Source of the DNA: Bacteroidales bacterium
GTDB lineage: Bacteria; Bacteroidota; Bacteroidia; Bacteroidales; GWA2-32-17
Reading direction: 5' to 3'
Assembly (NCBI GenBank): GCA_026416095.1
Contig: JAOAFV010000032.1
Location: forward strand, 1-53,357
DNA: 53,357 nucleotides
The position numbers and the translations under genes were made by a program. Positions 8,291-16,219 of this stretch are shown here, in pieces; the stretch's first letter is position 1, and every line of letters begins with the position of its first letter. The notes beneath the pieces were generated by a model that was given only the letters and a program-made list of their open reading frames with translations, made no database searches and was not told the DNA's origin.

Positions 8291-10900
8291 ATGAAAATGT
8301 ATCTTTCGTTTTCAGAAAAGGTGAAAGAAATACTCACTTATAGTAGCGAAGAGGCAATACGTTTAGGTAATGAAATTATAACCTCTGATCACATATTTTT
8401 AGGTATTTTACGCGATGCCGATTCTGATGCCTATAACTTACTTAAATCTATTATTGATAGCGATGAAATAAGAAAAAAAATTGAAAGAATGCTTAAACGA
8501 GACAATCCTTTATCTTACGAGGAAATAAATCATATTCCTTTTTCTAAAGGAGCTGAAAAAGTATTAAGACTTATGAATATGGAGGCACTAAATCTTAAAA
8601 GCTCCAAAATAGAAAGTGAACACTTACTTTTAGCCATAATACAAGATGAAACGAGTTATATTTACCAAATATTAAAGAACTATAATATTACATACGACGA
8701 TATAAAAGATGCAATATTATTATTATACCAGGAGAAAAATAAAAATACCTTAAGAAACGAAAGCAATAACGAAATAAAACAATTAAAAAAGCATAAAAAA
8801 AATTATCCTTTAAAATCAAAAAATTTATCTAGCGACGACGATGACGACGAAGAAGATTCAATGTCTTTTTTTCAACCAAAAAGTAGTGGAAGATCTCATT
8901 CTCAAACAGATACTCCTTATCTTGATAACTATGGTATAGACCTTACTAAGGCAGCAGAAGAAGGAAAACTCGATCCAATAATTGGTAGAGACGTTGAAAT
9001 AGAAAGAATTTCTCAAATTTTAAGTAGACGAAAAAAAAACAATCCAGTACTAATTGGGGACCCTGGAGTAGGTAAATCTGCAATTGTTGAAGGTCTGGCA
9101 ACACGAATTGTTCAAAAAAGAGTTTCACGTATACTTTTTGATAAAAGAATTGTAGCACTTGATCTTGCTGCCCTTGTTGCAGGAACAAAATACAGAGGGC
9201 AATTTGAGGAAAGAATAAAAGCAATATTAAATGAATTAATTAAAAACCCACATATTATTCTGTTTATTGATGAAATTCATACAATAGTTGGTGCTGGTAG
9301 CGCCACCGGTTCGCTCGATGCTGCAAATATATTAAAACCAGCACTTGCACGAGGTGAAATTCAATGCATAGGAGCAACAACTTTAGATGAATATCGTCAG
9401 TATATCGAAAAAGATGGTGCTCTTGAACGTCGTTTCCAGAAGGTAATAGTTGATCCTACAACAATTGAAGAAACAATAATTATTCTTAATAACGTTAAAT
9501 CAAAATACGAAGATCATCATTCTGTTATATATACTCCCGAAGCTATTGAAGCATGTGTAAGGCTAACTCATAGATATATTACCGATCGTCATTTACCTGA
9601 TAAAGCCATAGATGCTCTCGACGAAGCTGGTTCGAGAGTACATTTAAAAAATATAAAAGTACCTTCAAGAATAATTGAACTAGAACAAGAATTAGAAAGA
9701 ATTAAACAAATAAAAATAGAAGTTGTAAAACAACAAAAATTCGAAATGGCAGCTCAACTTAGAGATAGAGAAAGACAAATTTTACATCAACTTCAATTAG
9801 AAAAACATAGATGGGAAGAAGACATGAAGAAAAACAGACAAATTGTGACCGAAGAAAATGTTGCAGAAGTTGTATCTATGATGACTGGTATACCAATTCA
9901 AAGAATAGCACAATCCGAAAGCTCTAGATTGCTAAAAATGTACGATGAATTGAAAAAAAGAATAATAGGTCAGGATGAAGCAATAGAAAAAATAGTAAAA
10001 GCAATTCAAAGAAACAGAGCTGGTTTAAAGGATCCTAATAAACCAATAGGTACTTTTATATTTTTAGGACCAACAGGTGTAGGCAAAACACAATTAGCTA
10101 AAGTACTTGCAGAATATTTGTTTGATAATAGCGAAAATCTCGTAAGAATTGATATGAGTGAGTATATGGAAAAATTTAGTGTATCGCGACTAATTGGTGC
10201 TCCCCCTGGCTATGTAGGATATGAAGAAGGAGGACAGCTTACCGAAAAAGTTCGTCGAAGACCATATTGTGTTGTTTTATTAGATGAAATTGAAAAAGCC
10301 CACCCCGATGTGTTTCATATTTTACTTCAAGTTCTTGATGAAGGTAGATTAACCGATAGCTTAGGACGAAGAGTTGATTTTAGAAATACAATTGTAATAA
10401 TGACAAGTAATATTGGAACACGTCAGCTTCAAGAATATGGTAAAGGTATTGGATTTGAAACTTCAGCTAAAAGAGAAGCCATGTCGGTACATCAAAAAAG
10501 TATTATTGAAAATGCATTAAGAAAAACTTTTGCTCCAGAATTTCTTAACCGTATAGATGATGTTATAATATTTAATTCACTTACCAAAGACGACATGGCA
10601 AAAATTGTTGAAATTGAACTTGAAGGGTTAATAAAAAGAATTAAACAAATGGGTTACGATATAAAACTTACATCTAAAGCCAAAGATTACATTATAAATA
10701 AAGGTTATGATCCTAAATTTGGTGCTCGCCCTCTAAAACGTGCTATTCAAAAATATCTGGAAGACCCACTTGCAGAAGCTATGATAAAACACCAACCAAA
10801 AACAGGTGATGTTTTTGTAGTAAACTATGACCAAAAGAACGATGAGTTAACATTTAAAGTACAATCTGCTGGCAAAGCAGAAGAACCAAAAGAAAATTGA
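8291..10900 (+). CDS. clpC: ATP-dependent Clp protease ATP-binding subunit ClpC
   Basis: An 869-residue Hsp100 unfoldase that would feed substrates to ClpP. The order is a double Clp_N repeat (about 1-145), a charged linker with an acidic run (DDDDDEEDS, about 178-190), AAA1 with Walker A GDPGVGKS (about 256) and Walker B FIDEIHT, a UVR-type coiled-coil middle segment ([18 protein letters not shown], about 480), then AAA2 with GPTGVGKT (about 593), [11 protein letters not shown] and the arginine-finger region. An IGF tripeptide (about 719) sits where ClpP-docking loops carry (I/L/V)G(F/L), so this is a protease partner, unlike ClpB. The UVR motif and length indicate ClpC rather than ClpA. No clpP or mcsB neighbour is present. 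Confidence 0.96.
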   Translation: MKMYLSFSEKVKEILTYSSEEAIRLGNEIITSDHIFLGILRDADSDAYNLLKSIIDSDEIRKKIERMLKRDNPLSYEEINHIPFSKGAEKVLRLMNMEALNLKSSKIESEHLLLAIIQDETSYIYQILKNYNITYDDIKDAILLLYQEKNKNTLRNESNNEIKQLKKHKKNYPLKSKNLSSDDDDDEEDSMSFFQPKSSGRSHSQTDTPYLDNYGIDLTKAAEEGKLDPIIGRDVEIERISQILSRRKKNNPVLIGDPGVGKSAIVEGLATRIVQKRVSRILFDKRIVALDLAALVAGTKYRGQFEERIKAILNELIKNPHIILFIDEIHTIVGAGSATGSLDAANILKPALARGEIQCIGATTLDEYRQYIEKDGALERRFQKVIVDPTTIEETIIILNNVKSKYEDHHSVIYTPEAIEACVRLTHRYITDRHLPDKAIDALDEAGSRVHLKNIKVPSRIIELEQELERIKQIKIEVVKQQKFEMAAQLRDRERQILHQLQLEKHRWEEDMKKNRQIVTEENVAEVVSMMTGIPIQRIAQSESSRLLKMYDELKKRIIGQDEAIEKIVKAIQRNRAGLKDPNKPIGTFIFLGPTGVGKTQLAKVLAEYLFDNSENLVRIDMSEYMEKFSVSRLIGAPPGYVGYEEGGQLTEKVRRRPYCVVLLDEIEKAHPDVFHILLQVLDEGRLTDSLGRRVDFRNTIVIMTSNIGTRQLQEYGKGIGFETSAKREAMSVHQKSIIENALRKTFAPEFLNRIDDVIIFNSLTKDDMAKIVEIELEGLIKRIKQMGYDIKLTSKAKDYIINKGYDPKFGARPLKRAIQKYLEDPLAEAMIKHQPKTGDVFVVNYDQKNDELTFKVQSAGKAEEPKEN

Positions 10901-10961
10901 GGGTTGTTGTAATTATGAAATAAAGTGATGAAAATATTTAAGTATATTCCCTATTGATACT

Positions 10962-11050
10962 AAATTTAGAAGGTTGTGAGATTTTATAAACGTATTAAGT
11001 AATTGTTTTTACTGATTTGTGAAGTGTCAAAATTGTAACCTTCTATAATT
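10962..11050. other. Candidate structured element between clpC and feoAB
   Basis: A 9-bp perfect inverted repeat (TAGAAGGTT at 10967-10975, AACCTTCTA at 11037-11045) closes about 61 bases; with one bulged base the stem extends by about five A/T pairs. Inside are a 5-bp stem AGTAA/TTACT and a 4-bp TTTG/CAAA stem. It lies after clpC and upstream of the predicted feoAB promoter, so it would be a clpC 3' UTR structure, a small RNA or an upstream regulatory site. No known RNA family was recognised. Confidence 0.3.
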
Positions 11051-11108
11051 TTTAACCATAAAAAATAGTTGTTAAAGAGAAATATGGAAACCTAAAAAAT
11101 AATATGAT

Positions 11109-11127
11109 ATTTAGATTTGGTCTAAAT
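11109..11127. promoter_or_regulatory. Perfect 19-bp inverted repeat, likely metal-responsive operator of feoAB
   Basis: ATTTAGATTTGGTCTAAAT has perfect 7-bp arms around a 5-bp centre and ends 31 bases before the feoAB start. It overlaps the predicted -33 box at 11116-11119. Size and base pattern resemble DtxR/MntR-type operators (TTAGG...CCTAA style); the assignment to an iron regulator rests on this resemblance and on the downstream gene. Confidence 0.5.
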
Positions 11128-11147
11128 AAAAGTTTATTATATTTTTG
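11116..11147 (+). promoter_or_regulatory. feoAB promoter (TTTG-N20-TAttTTTG)
   Basis: TTTG at 11116-11119, 20 bases, then TATTTTTG at 11140-11147 matches the Bacteroidota sigma factor consensus TTTG-N19-21-TAnnTTTG. The ATG at 11159 is only 11 bases after the -7 box. Confidence 0.6.
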
Positions 11148-11158
11148 GTGGGTTTTCT

Positions 11159-13576
11159 ATGCTGTTAAGTGAGCTTAATATAGGAGAAAAGGCATATATT
11201 TTAAGAATAAATGGGAGTTTAGAGTTTAAACGTCATCTCGGTGAGTTGGGATTTATAAAGGGGAAAGAAATTGTGCTTGTGAGAGAAGCACCACTTGGCG
11301 ACCCTTGCGTATATAGGTTAATGAATTCTGAAGTATTGCTTAGAAAAAGTGAAGCAAGTTTAATTGAAGTTGTATCTGAAAAAGAAATTATAGAAGAAGT
11401 ATATAAAGAAAAAACGTTTTACGAATCTAAAATTGATCTAAACAAGTATATCGAAAAAAATATAAAATCAAAATTATTTACAGTAAAAGTAGCTCTTGTA
11501 GGAAATCCTAATACAGGCAAAACTTCTTTTTTTAATTATTGTACAAAGTTAAAAGAATATGTAGCAAATTATTCGGGTGCTACTGTAGATTTAAAAAAAG
11601 GAAAATATAATCTTAATAATTATTTATTTGAAGTAATCGACTTACCAGGAACATATTCTCTCAATTCTTTAACATCTGAAGGAAGCTTTGTAAGAAATTT
11701 TCTTTTGAACGAAAATTATGATATTATTATCAATATTGTAGATGTAACAAATCTTGAACGAAATCTTTACCTTACAACTCAATTATTAGAAATGGAGATA
11801 CCTATGGTTGTATCTCTTAATATGTACGATGAGTTAATAAGAAGAGGCGATAAAATAAATAGCAAAAAGTTAAGTGATATTATAGGTGTTCCATGCATTC
11901 CAACTGTTTCTTCAAGAGGTAGAGGTATCGTCAATGTTTTTAGAGAAATTATAAAAATTGTCGAAAATAATAAAGCAGAGTATAAACATGTATTTGTAAA
12001 TTATGGTAAGCAAATCGAAAGTGCTATAAGTAATATTCAATCGCTATTAAGAAATACAGAACTAAAGAATAAGTTATCCACAAGGTACCTTTCTATAGCT
12101 TTGCTTGAAAATGATGTGGAGATTAAAAAAATAATTACGCAAAATAATAATTCAGAAGCAATACTTCAACAAGTTGAAGTTGAAAGACAAGTTTTAAAAC
12201 AAGGTTTGCTAAATGTTGAAGAAGAAATAGTAAATAAACGATATTCTTTTATATCGGATATAATTAGCAACGTATACAAACTAAGTGAAATTAATAAAAG
12301 AATTGAAATAACAAAAAAAATAGATAACATTGTAACTCATAAATTTTTTGGAATTCCTATATTTATTGCACTACTATGGTTAATATTTCAAGGTACTTTT
12401 ATACTTGGTAAATATCCTGTTGATGCAATAAAATATCTTACAGAATATATAAGTGAATATTGTAAAACACATATAGAAAATTATTTTCTTAAAGAAGCAT
12501 TAGTGAATGGTATAATAACTGGTTTAAGTAATGTAATGGCTTATTTACCTAACATTATTATTTTGTTTTTGTTTTTATCGATTCTTGAAGATGTAGGGTA
12601 TTTACCAAGAGTAATATTTATAATGGATAAAATAATGCGAAAAATAAATTTGCAGGGCAAGTCGTTTATACCTATTTTTTTAGGTTTTGGGTGTACTGTA
12701 CCAGCAATTATGGCAACCAGATCAATAGAAAACAAAACAGATAGGTTAGTAACAATTCTTGTTACTCCTTTCATAAGTTGTAGTGCTCGTTTACCTGTTT
12801 TAATATTGTTAATTAGTGCGCTTTATAATGAAAATCAAGGTACAATATTATTCCTTACATATCTCATAAGCATTTTAATTACAGGTTTAATGTCGATACT
12901 ATTGAAAAAAATTTTTTTTAAAACACAAGAAGTACCAATAATAATAGAATTGCCCCCTTATAGAATACCAACTTTAAAAAATTTATTTTATCATTTATGG
13001 TATAAAATTTATCAGTACATTAAAAGAATGGCTTTTATTATTTTTTGTGTGTCAATAGTCGTATGGGCTTTGCAATTTTTTCCTTACAATAAAGAGCTAA
13101 ATGCTAAAATAGTCCAACTCGAAAAGGAAATTCTTACTGAGAAGAATGCCGAAAAGCTATCAGAATATAAAATATTATATGAAAATCTGAATAGACAAAA
13201 GATAGAAAGCTCACTTTTAACACAATGTGGTAAAATTATTTCACCAGTATTTACTCCATTAGGCTTCGACTGGCGAATATCTGTAAGTTTATTAACAGGG
13301 ATAATTGGTAAAGAAACTATATTAAGCACAATGGCTATACTTTTTGCTAACAATAATTCAAACAACCTTAGTAATATTATAAAAACAGACACATTGTTTA
13401 CTAAACAAACGATTTTGAGTTTAATTATTTTTATTCTATTATATACACCTTGTATTGGTACCCTTATTACAATGTATAAAGAAACGGGAAGAATAAAATA
13501 TAGCATTATTTCTTTTATTATGAATTTTTCTGTTGCATGGTTTATGGCTTATCTTGCAAGGTTAATAGTCAGCTAA
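11159..13576 (+). CDS. feoB: Fused FeoA-FeoB ferrous iron transporter
   Basis: Inner-membrane Fe(II) importer of 805 residues. Residues 1-73 form an FeoA (SH3-like) domain fused to FeoB, an arrangement common in Bacteroidota. The G domain follows with G1 GNPNTGKTSF (about 113), G3 DLPGTYSL (about 160) and G4 NMYD (about 221), then a helical spacer and a polytopic domain with paired Gate-type segments (for example GFGCTVPAIMATR and FISCSARLPVLILL; later GIIGKETILSTMA). The C-terminus is hydrophobic to the end. FeoB is expected to be induced by low iron, consistent with an inverted-repeat operator just upstream. No separate feoC was found. The next gene is convergent after 31 bases. Confidence 0.96.
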   Translation: MLLSELNIGEKAYILRINGSLEFKRHLGELGFIKGKEIVLVREAPLGDPCVYRLMNSEVLLRKSEASLIEVVSEKEIIEEVYKEKTFYESKIDLNKYIEKNIKSKLFTVKVALVGNPNTGKTSFFNYCTKLKEYVANYSGATVDLKKGKYNLNNYLFEVIDLPGTYSLNSLTSEGSFVRNFLLNENYDIIINIVDVTNLERNLYLTTQLLEMEIPMVVSLNMYDELIRRGDKINSKKLSDIIGVPCIPTVSSRGRGIVNVFREIIKIVENNKAEYKHVFVNYGKQIESAISNIQSLLRNTELKNKLSTRYLSIALLENDVEIKKIITQNNNSEAILQQVEVERQVLKQGLLNVEEEIVNKRYSFISDIISNVYKLSEINKRIEITKKIDNIVTHKFFGIPIFIALLWLIFQGTFILGKYPVDAIKYLTEYISEYCKTHIENYFLKEALVNGIITGLSNVMAYLPNIIILFLFLSILEDVGYLPRVIFIMDKIMRKINLQGKSFIPIFLGFGCTVPAIMATRSIENKTDRLVTILVTPFISCSARLPVLILLISALYNENQGTILFLTYLISILITGLMSILLKKIFFKTQEVPIIIELPPYRIPTLKNLFYHLWYKIYQYIKRMAFIIFCVSIVVWALQFFPYNKELNAKIVQLEKEILTEKNAEKLSEYKILYENLNRQKIESSLLTQCGKIISPVFTPLGFDWRISVSLLTGIIGKETILSTMAILFANNNSNNLSNIIKTDTLFTKQTILSLIIFILLYTPCIGTLITMYKETGRIKYSIISFIMNFSVAWFMAYLARLIVS

Positions 13577-13592
13577 AATTACTATTATGAGT

Positions 13593-13607
13593 TGCTATGT
13601 TATAGCA
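13593..13607. terminator. Small hairpin between convergent feoAB and lipoprotein gene
   Basis: TGCTAT-GTT-ATAGCA is a perfect 6-bp stem placed exactly in the 31-base convergent gap. There is no strong T-tract on either side, so termination is possible but weakly supported. Confidence 0.3.
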
Positions 13608-15206
13608 TTATAAATTCAACTTATATTCTACTTCCCAATTAGATCTTAATTTAACAGGATTATTCGACATAATTACCTTTTCGGGTAATATTTTTTTAAA
13701 ATAAAAACCACTGTCCCATTTATTGTTATTATTTTCGTCTTGTATAATTTTGAAAAAATATTCGCCAGGTGGTAAGTAATCTTCTTTAAGCGTTGTATTA
13801 CAATTAAAGTACCATTCTTTTATGCAAGTTTTTCCGTCTTTAATAAGTTGTATTATGTGATTTTTGCCGTTTTCGTTTGTTGTAAAATCAAGTAATAGTG
13901 AGGAGTAATATTCTTTTTCGTATGTGGAAAATAAAAGAGTGTCGCATATTGTATCGATATTTGAAGTAAAATTTGTTATTAATTTATATTTTTTTTCGTC
14001 CTTTAAATCGGCTATTAGTAAGTATTTTAAAAAGTTAATAGAATCGGTTGTAAATTTTAAATTTTTAATATCGTTCCAGCAAGTATCTGTAAATTCTTGT
14101 AATTTGAAATTTATTGAAAATTGTTTCCTAAAAGGGAGCGTAATAATTATAGTATCATTTTTTTTTACAATTGAATTATTTTGAATAGAATATTTAATTT
14201 TTTCATTACGTTTCGAGGGTTTAATTTTTGTATATGAAATATATTTAGTTTCTGTATAACTTATATAATTATTTAAGCTATCGAGAATTTTATATGTAAA
14301 CGAAATAATTATAGAATCTTTTTCTTTTAACTTTTGTAAAAAGTATATTTTTCCTTTTTTTATAGGTCTGTCGAAAGTGATTTTAATACTATCGTTATAG
14401 TTTGGTAAAACCGATATAGAAGGTACTTCATATAATTGAGTGTTGAATTCGAACTCAATTGAGCAACTGTCGGCGAATCTTAAACTACTTACATAAATTT
14501 TATTTCGTGGCTCATAATACGAATATAATTTAATGTTATTTTGGATACTATCTACAAAGATGACGTTATTAGAAAATGCTATTTTTTCTGTAAATGGATT
14601 CCATATGTAATTTTTATCTTTATCGTCGAATGCTATTATTTTATATTGACCATTTTTTAAGTTAGGAAAAATAAAATAACCGTTTTTATCTGTTCGTGTT
14701 ATATAATCAGGCTTTTTTTTTAATACAACACTATCGAAGGTGTCTTTATATAATCCGACAATAAAGTATTGTTCAGGTGTTAAATTAAAAGCATCGTATA
14801 CGTGGCCTGAAAGTATTAAGGTGTCTAAATTAGAGCCGGTAGAAAAATAATATAAAAAATTCTGAATATAATTACCTTCTGTTATATCGCGTATAACATT
14901 GTCGAAAAAAAACGAATAAGTTGTATTTTCTAATAAAGTATCACTAATATTTAAAATAAACCCTTTAGGTTTGGGCTTTATTTTAAAGTTATTAAGATAA
15001 GGTGATATTATTAGTTTTTGCTGTATATTGTTTAAAGTAATAAATTCATTGAAATAAAATTCAATTTTTCGGGGTTTTACATTGAGAGATTTATGAGGGG
15101 GTATTACTTTTACTATTTCTGGTGGTTTATTATCTTCTGGGCCTCCTGTAAGAAACGATTGACTAGCACAAGAGTATAGTAATAATATTATTATTGTCCA
15201 ATACAT
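13608..15206 (-). CDS. Lipoprotein with N-terminal bacterial Ig-like (Big_5-type) domain
   Basis: A 532-residue protein starting with a short hydrophobic segment and a lipobox-like LLLYSC, so probably a lipoprotein. After GGPEDNKPPEIVKVIPP comes a Big_5/SbsA-type Ig-like domain (about 28-125), where the phrase IEFYFNEFITLNN resembles the usual 'F-S/N-E-x-V' strand of this family. The middle part includes a segment like carboxypeptidase-regulatory folds (LSGHVYDAFNLTPEQYFIVGLYKD, then GQYKIIAFDDKDKNYIWNPFTE), and the C-terminus again has a DENNNNKWDSGFY motif. Such proteins are widespread in Bacteroidota with no assigned function. The start is fixed: an in-frame stop lies just upstream and a -7 box 6 bases before the ATG. 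Confidence 0.85.
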   Translation of the reverse strand: MYWTIIILLLYSCASQSFLTGGPEDNKPPEIVKVIPPHKSLNVKPRKIEFYFNEFITLNNIQQKLIISPYLNNFKIKPKPKGFILNISDTLLENTTYSFFFDNVIRDITEGNYIQNFLYYFSTGSNLDTLILSGHVYDAFNLTPEQYFIVGLYKDTFDSVVLKKKPDYITRTDKNGYFIFPNLKNGQYKIIAFDDKDKNYIWNPFTEKIAFSNNVIFVDSIQNNIKLYSYYEPRNKIYVSSLRFADSCSIEFEFNTQLYEVPSISVLPNYNDSIKITFDRPIKKGKIYFLQKLKEKDSIIISFTYKILDSLNNYISYTETKYISYTKIKPSKRNEKIKYSIQNNSIVKKNDTIIITLPFRKQFSINFKLQEFTDTCWNDIKNLKFTTDSINFLKYLLIADLKDEKKYKLITNFTSNIDTICDTLLFSTYEKEYYSSLLLDFTTNENGKNHIIQLIKDGKTCIKEWYFNCNTTLKEDYLPPGEYFFKIIQDENNNNKWDSGFYFKKILPEKVIMSNNPVKLRSNWEVEYKLNL

Positions 15207-15212
15207 AATTCA

Positions 15213-15220
15213 CAAAAATA
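15213..15220 (-). promoter_or_regulatory. -7 box of lipoprotein gene, within the upstream terminator's T-tract
   Basis: On the minus strand this reads TATTTTTG, 6 bases before the ATG at 15206. A TTTA lies 19 bases upstream (15240-15243), inside the terminator loop and stem. The spacing predicts a leaderless or nearly leaderless mRNA. Confidence 0.5.
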
Positions 15221-15222
15221 AA

Positions 15223-15255
15223 AAAAGGGATATCTTAAATAAAGATATCCCTTTT
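15223..15255 (-). terminator. Strong intrinsic terminator after the outer-membrane barrel gene
   Basis: A perfect 14-bp stem (AAAAGGGATATCTT at 15223-15236 with its complement at 15242-15255) has a 5-base loop and, on the minus strand, runs into a T-rich tract (15211-15226). It lies 22 bases after the stop of the barrel gene. This is the clearest terminator in the window. Confidence 0.85.
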
Positions 15256-15277
15256 GTCGGTTTTAAATATTACATTT

Positions 15278-16135
15278 TTAGAAATGTAACATCATATATA
15301 TACAACCACCAAAGTTATCAGTATCAAAGCCGAAAGAGCCACCACCTGCGGTTTTAATTGTTAATGTTTTAATTGAATTATTTTGAGCATCCCAAGTTTC
15401 AACTTTTGTTTCTCCATTACCAAGAGATAATATATTTAACCCCCAACCGAATTCGCCTCCTACCGACAGTTTTGGCATTACGAAGTACTCGGCTCCTACG
15501 AATGCTCTTAATCCAAAACCAAATCTTCCTCCCTTTTTGTCTTCCAGAATTCTACCACCTGTTACATTAACATTTGTTACAGTATTATTAGTAAAATCAT
15601 AATATGTTGCCGCTCCATTTTGAATTCTGTTTCCATAGGTGTACTTGTCTTTACCTCCACCAACTATAATTAATGCTTCGCCTCCATAAAATCCTTGTAA
15701 CCTGTTTTTTCCTCTACGTTTTTCGATACCTCCACCTAATGCTATATTGCGATTATTCGAAACAACTTTGTCTTCTACTGTTACAGTAGGATCTGCTTGA
15801 CCATCTTGAATTACAAATTCCTTATTTGTGTTTGTTGTAATTCCAATTCTTAATTTTCCTCTTATTGCAGTTGATTCGTTCAGAAAATATTTTCCGAAAA
15901 TATAGTTATTAGCATCGAGAAAATTCCATGAACTAGGATCATTAAAAGCAGTACCACTGTTAATTTTTATAAAATTACCAAAGAAATTAAATATTGGTGT
16001 TGCATCTATACCTACACCATAGTCGCCCGATTCTGGTAAAATTGTAAAACCATTTTTGTTTTTTAATTCTTGGGCGTTTGTTCCTATAATAAAAATTACT
16101 AAAATTAAACTACTTAATAGCCCTTTCATATGCAT
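15278..16135 (-). CDS. Outer-membrane beta-barrel protein of unknown function
   Basis: A 285-residue protein with a type I signal peptide (MKGLLSSLILVIFIIGTNAQ, probably cleaved after Ala). The rest is rich in alternating Gly/aromatic strands, for example RGKLRIGITTN, RLQGFYGGEALIIVGGG, RFGFGLRAFVGAEYFVMPKLSVGGEFGWGLN, and it ends in an aromatic residue (MLHF), typical of an outer-membrane barrel. It resembles the general Bacteroidota 'outer membrane beta-barrel' families; no ligand or transport role is evident. Translation could start at the third residue (ATG at 16129). A TAATTTTG box at 16151-16158 on this strand and a strong terminator after the gene suggest it is a single-gene transcript. 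Confidence 0.8.
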   Translation of the reverse strand: MHMKGLLSSLILVIFIIGTNAQELKNKNGFTILPESGDYGVGIDATPIFNFFGNFIKINSGTAFNDPSSWNFLDANNYIFGKYFLNESTAIRGKLRIGITTNTNKEFVIQDGQADPTVTVEDKVVSNNRNIALGGGIEKRRGKNRLQGFYGGEALIIVGGGKDKYTYGNRIQNGAATYYDFTNNTVTNVNVTGGRILEDKKGGRFGFGLRAFVGAEYFVMPKLSVGGEFGWGLNILSLGNGETKVETWDAQNNSIKTLTIKTAGGGSFGFDTDNFGGCIYMMLHF

Positions 16136-16150
16136 TCATTTTAATTTGTA

Positions 16151-16158
16151 CAAAATTA
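16151..16158 (-). promoter_or_regulatory. -7 box of the barrel gene
   Basis: The minus strand reads TAATTTTG, 15 bases before the ATG at 16135. A TTTG is present upstream at a spacing of about 26, longer than consensus. Confidence 0.4.
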
Positions 16159-16199
16159 TTTAGCTTTATTGTTGAAAATTTTAACAAAATATTATGTTA

Positions 16200-16217
16200 T
16201 TAACAATTATTTGTTAA
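16200..16217 (-). terminator. Hairpin just after the AOR-family gene
   Basis: TTAACAA-TTAT-TTGTTAA is a perfect 7-bp stem starting two bases after the stop codon on the minus strand. The following bases are only moderately T-rich, so this is a weak terminator candidate. Confidence 0.35.
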
Positions 16218-16219
16218 AT

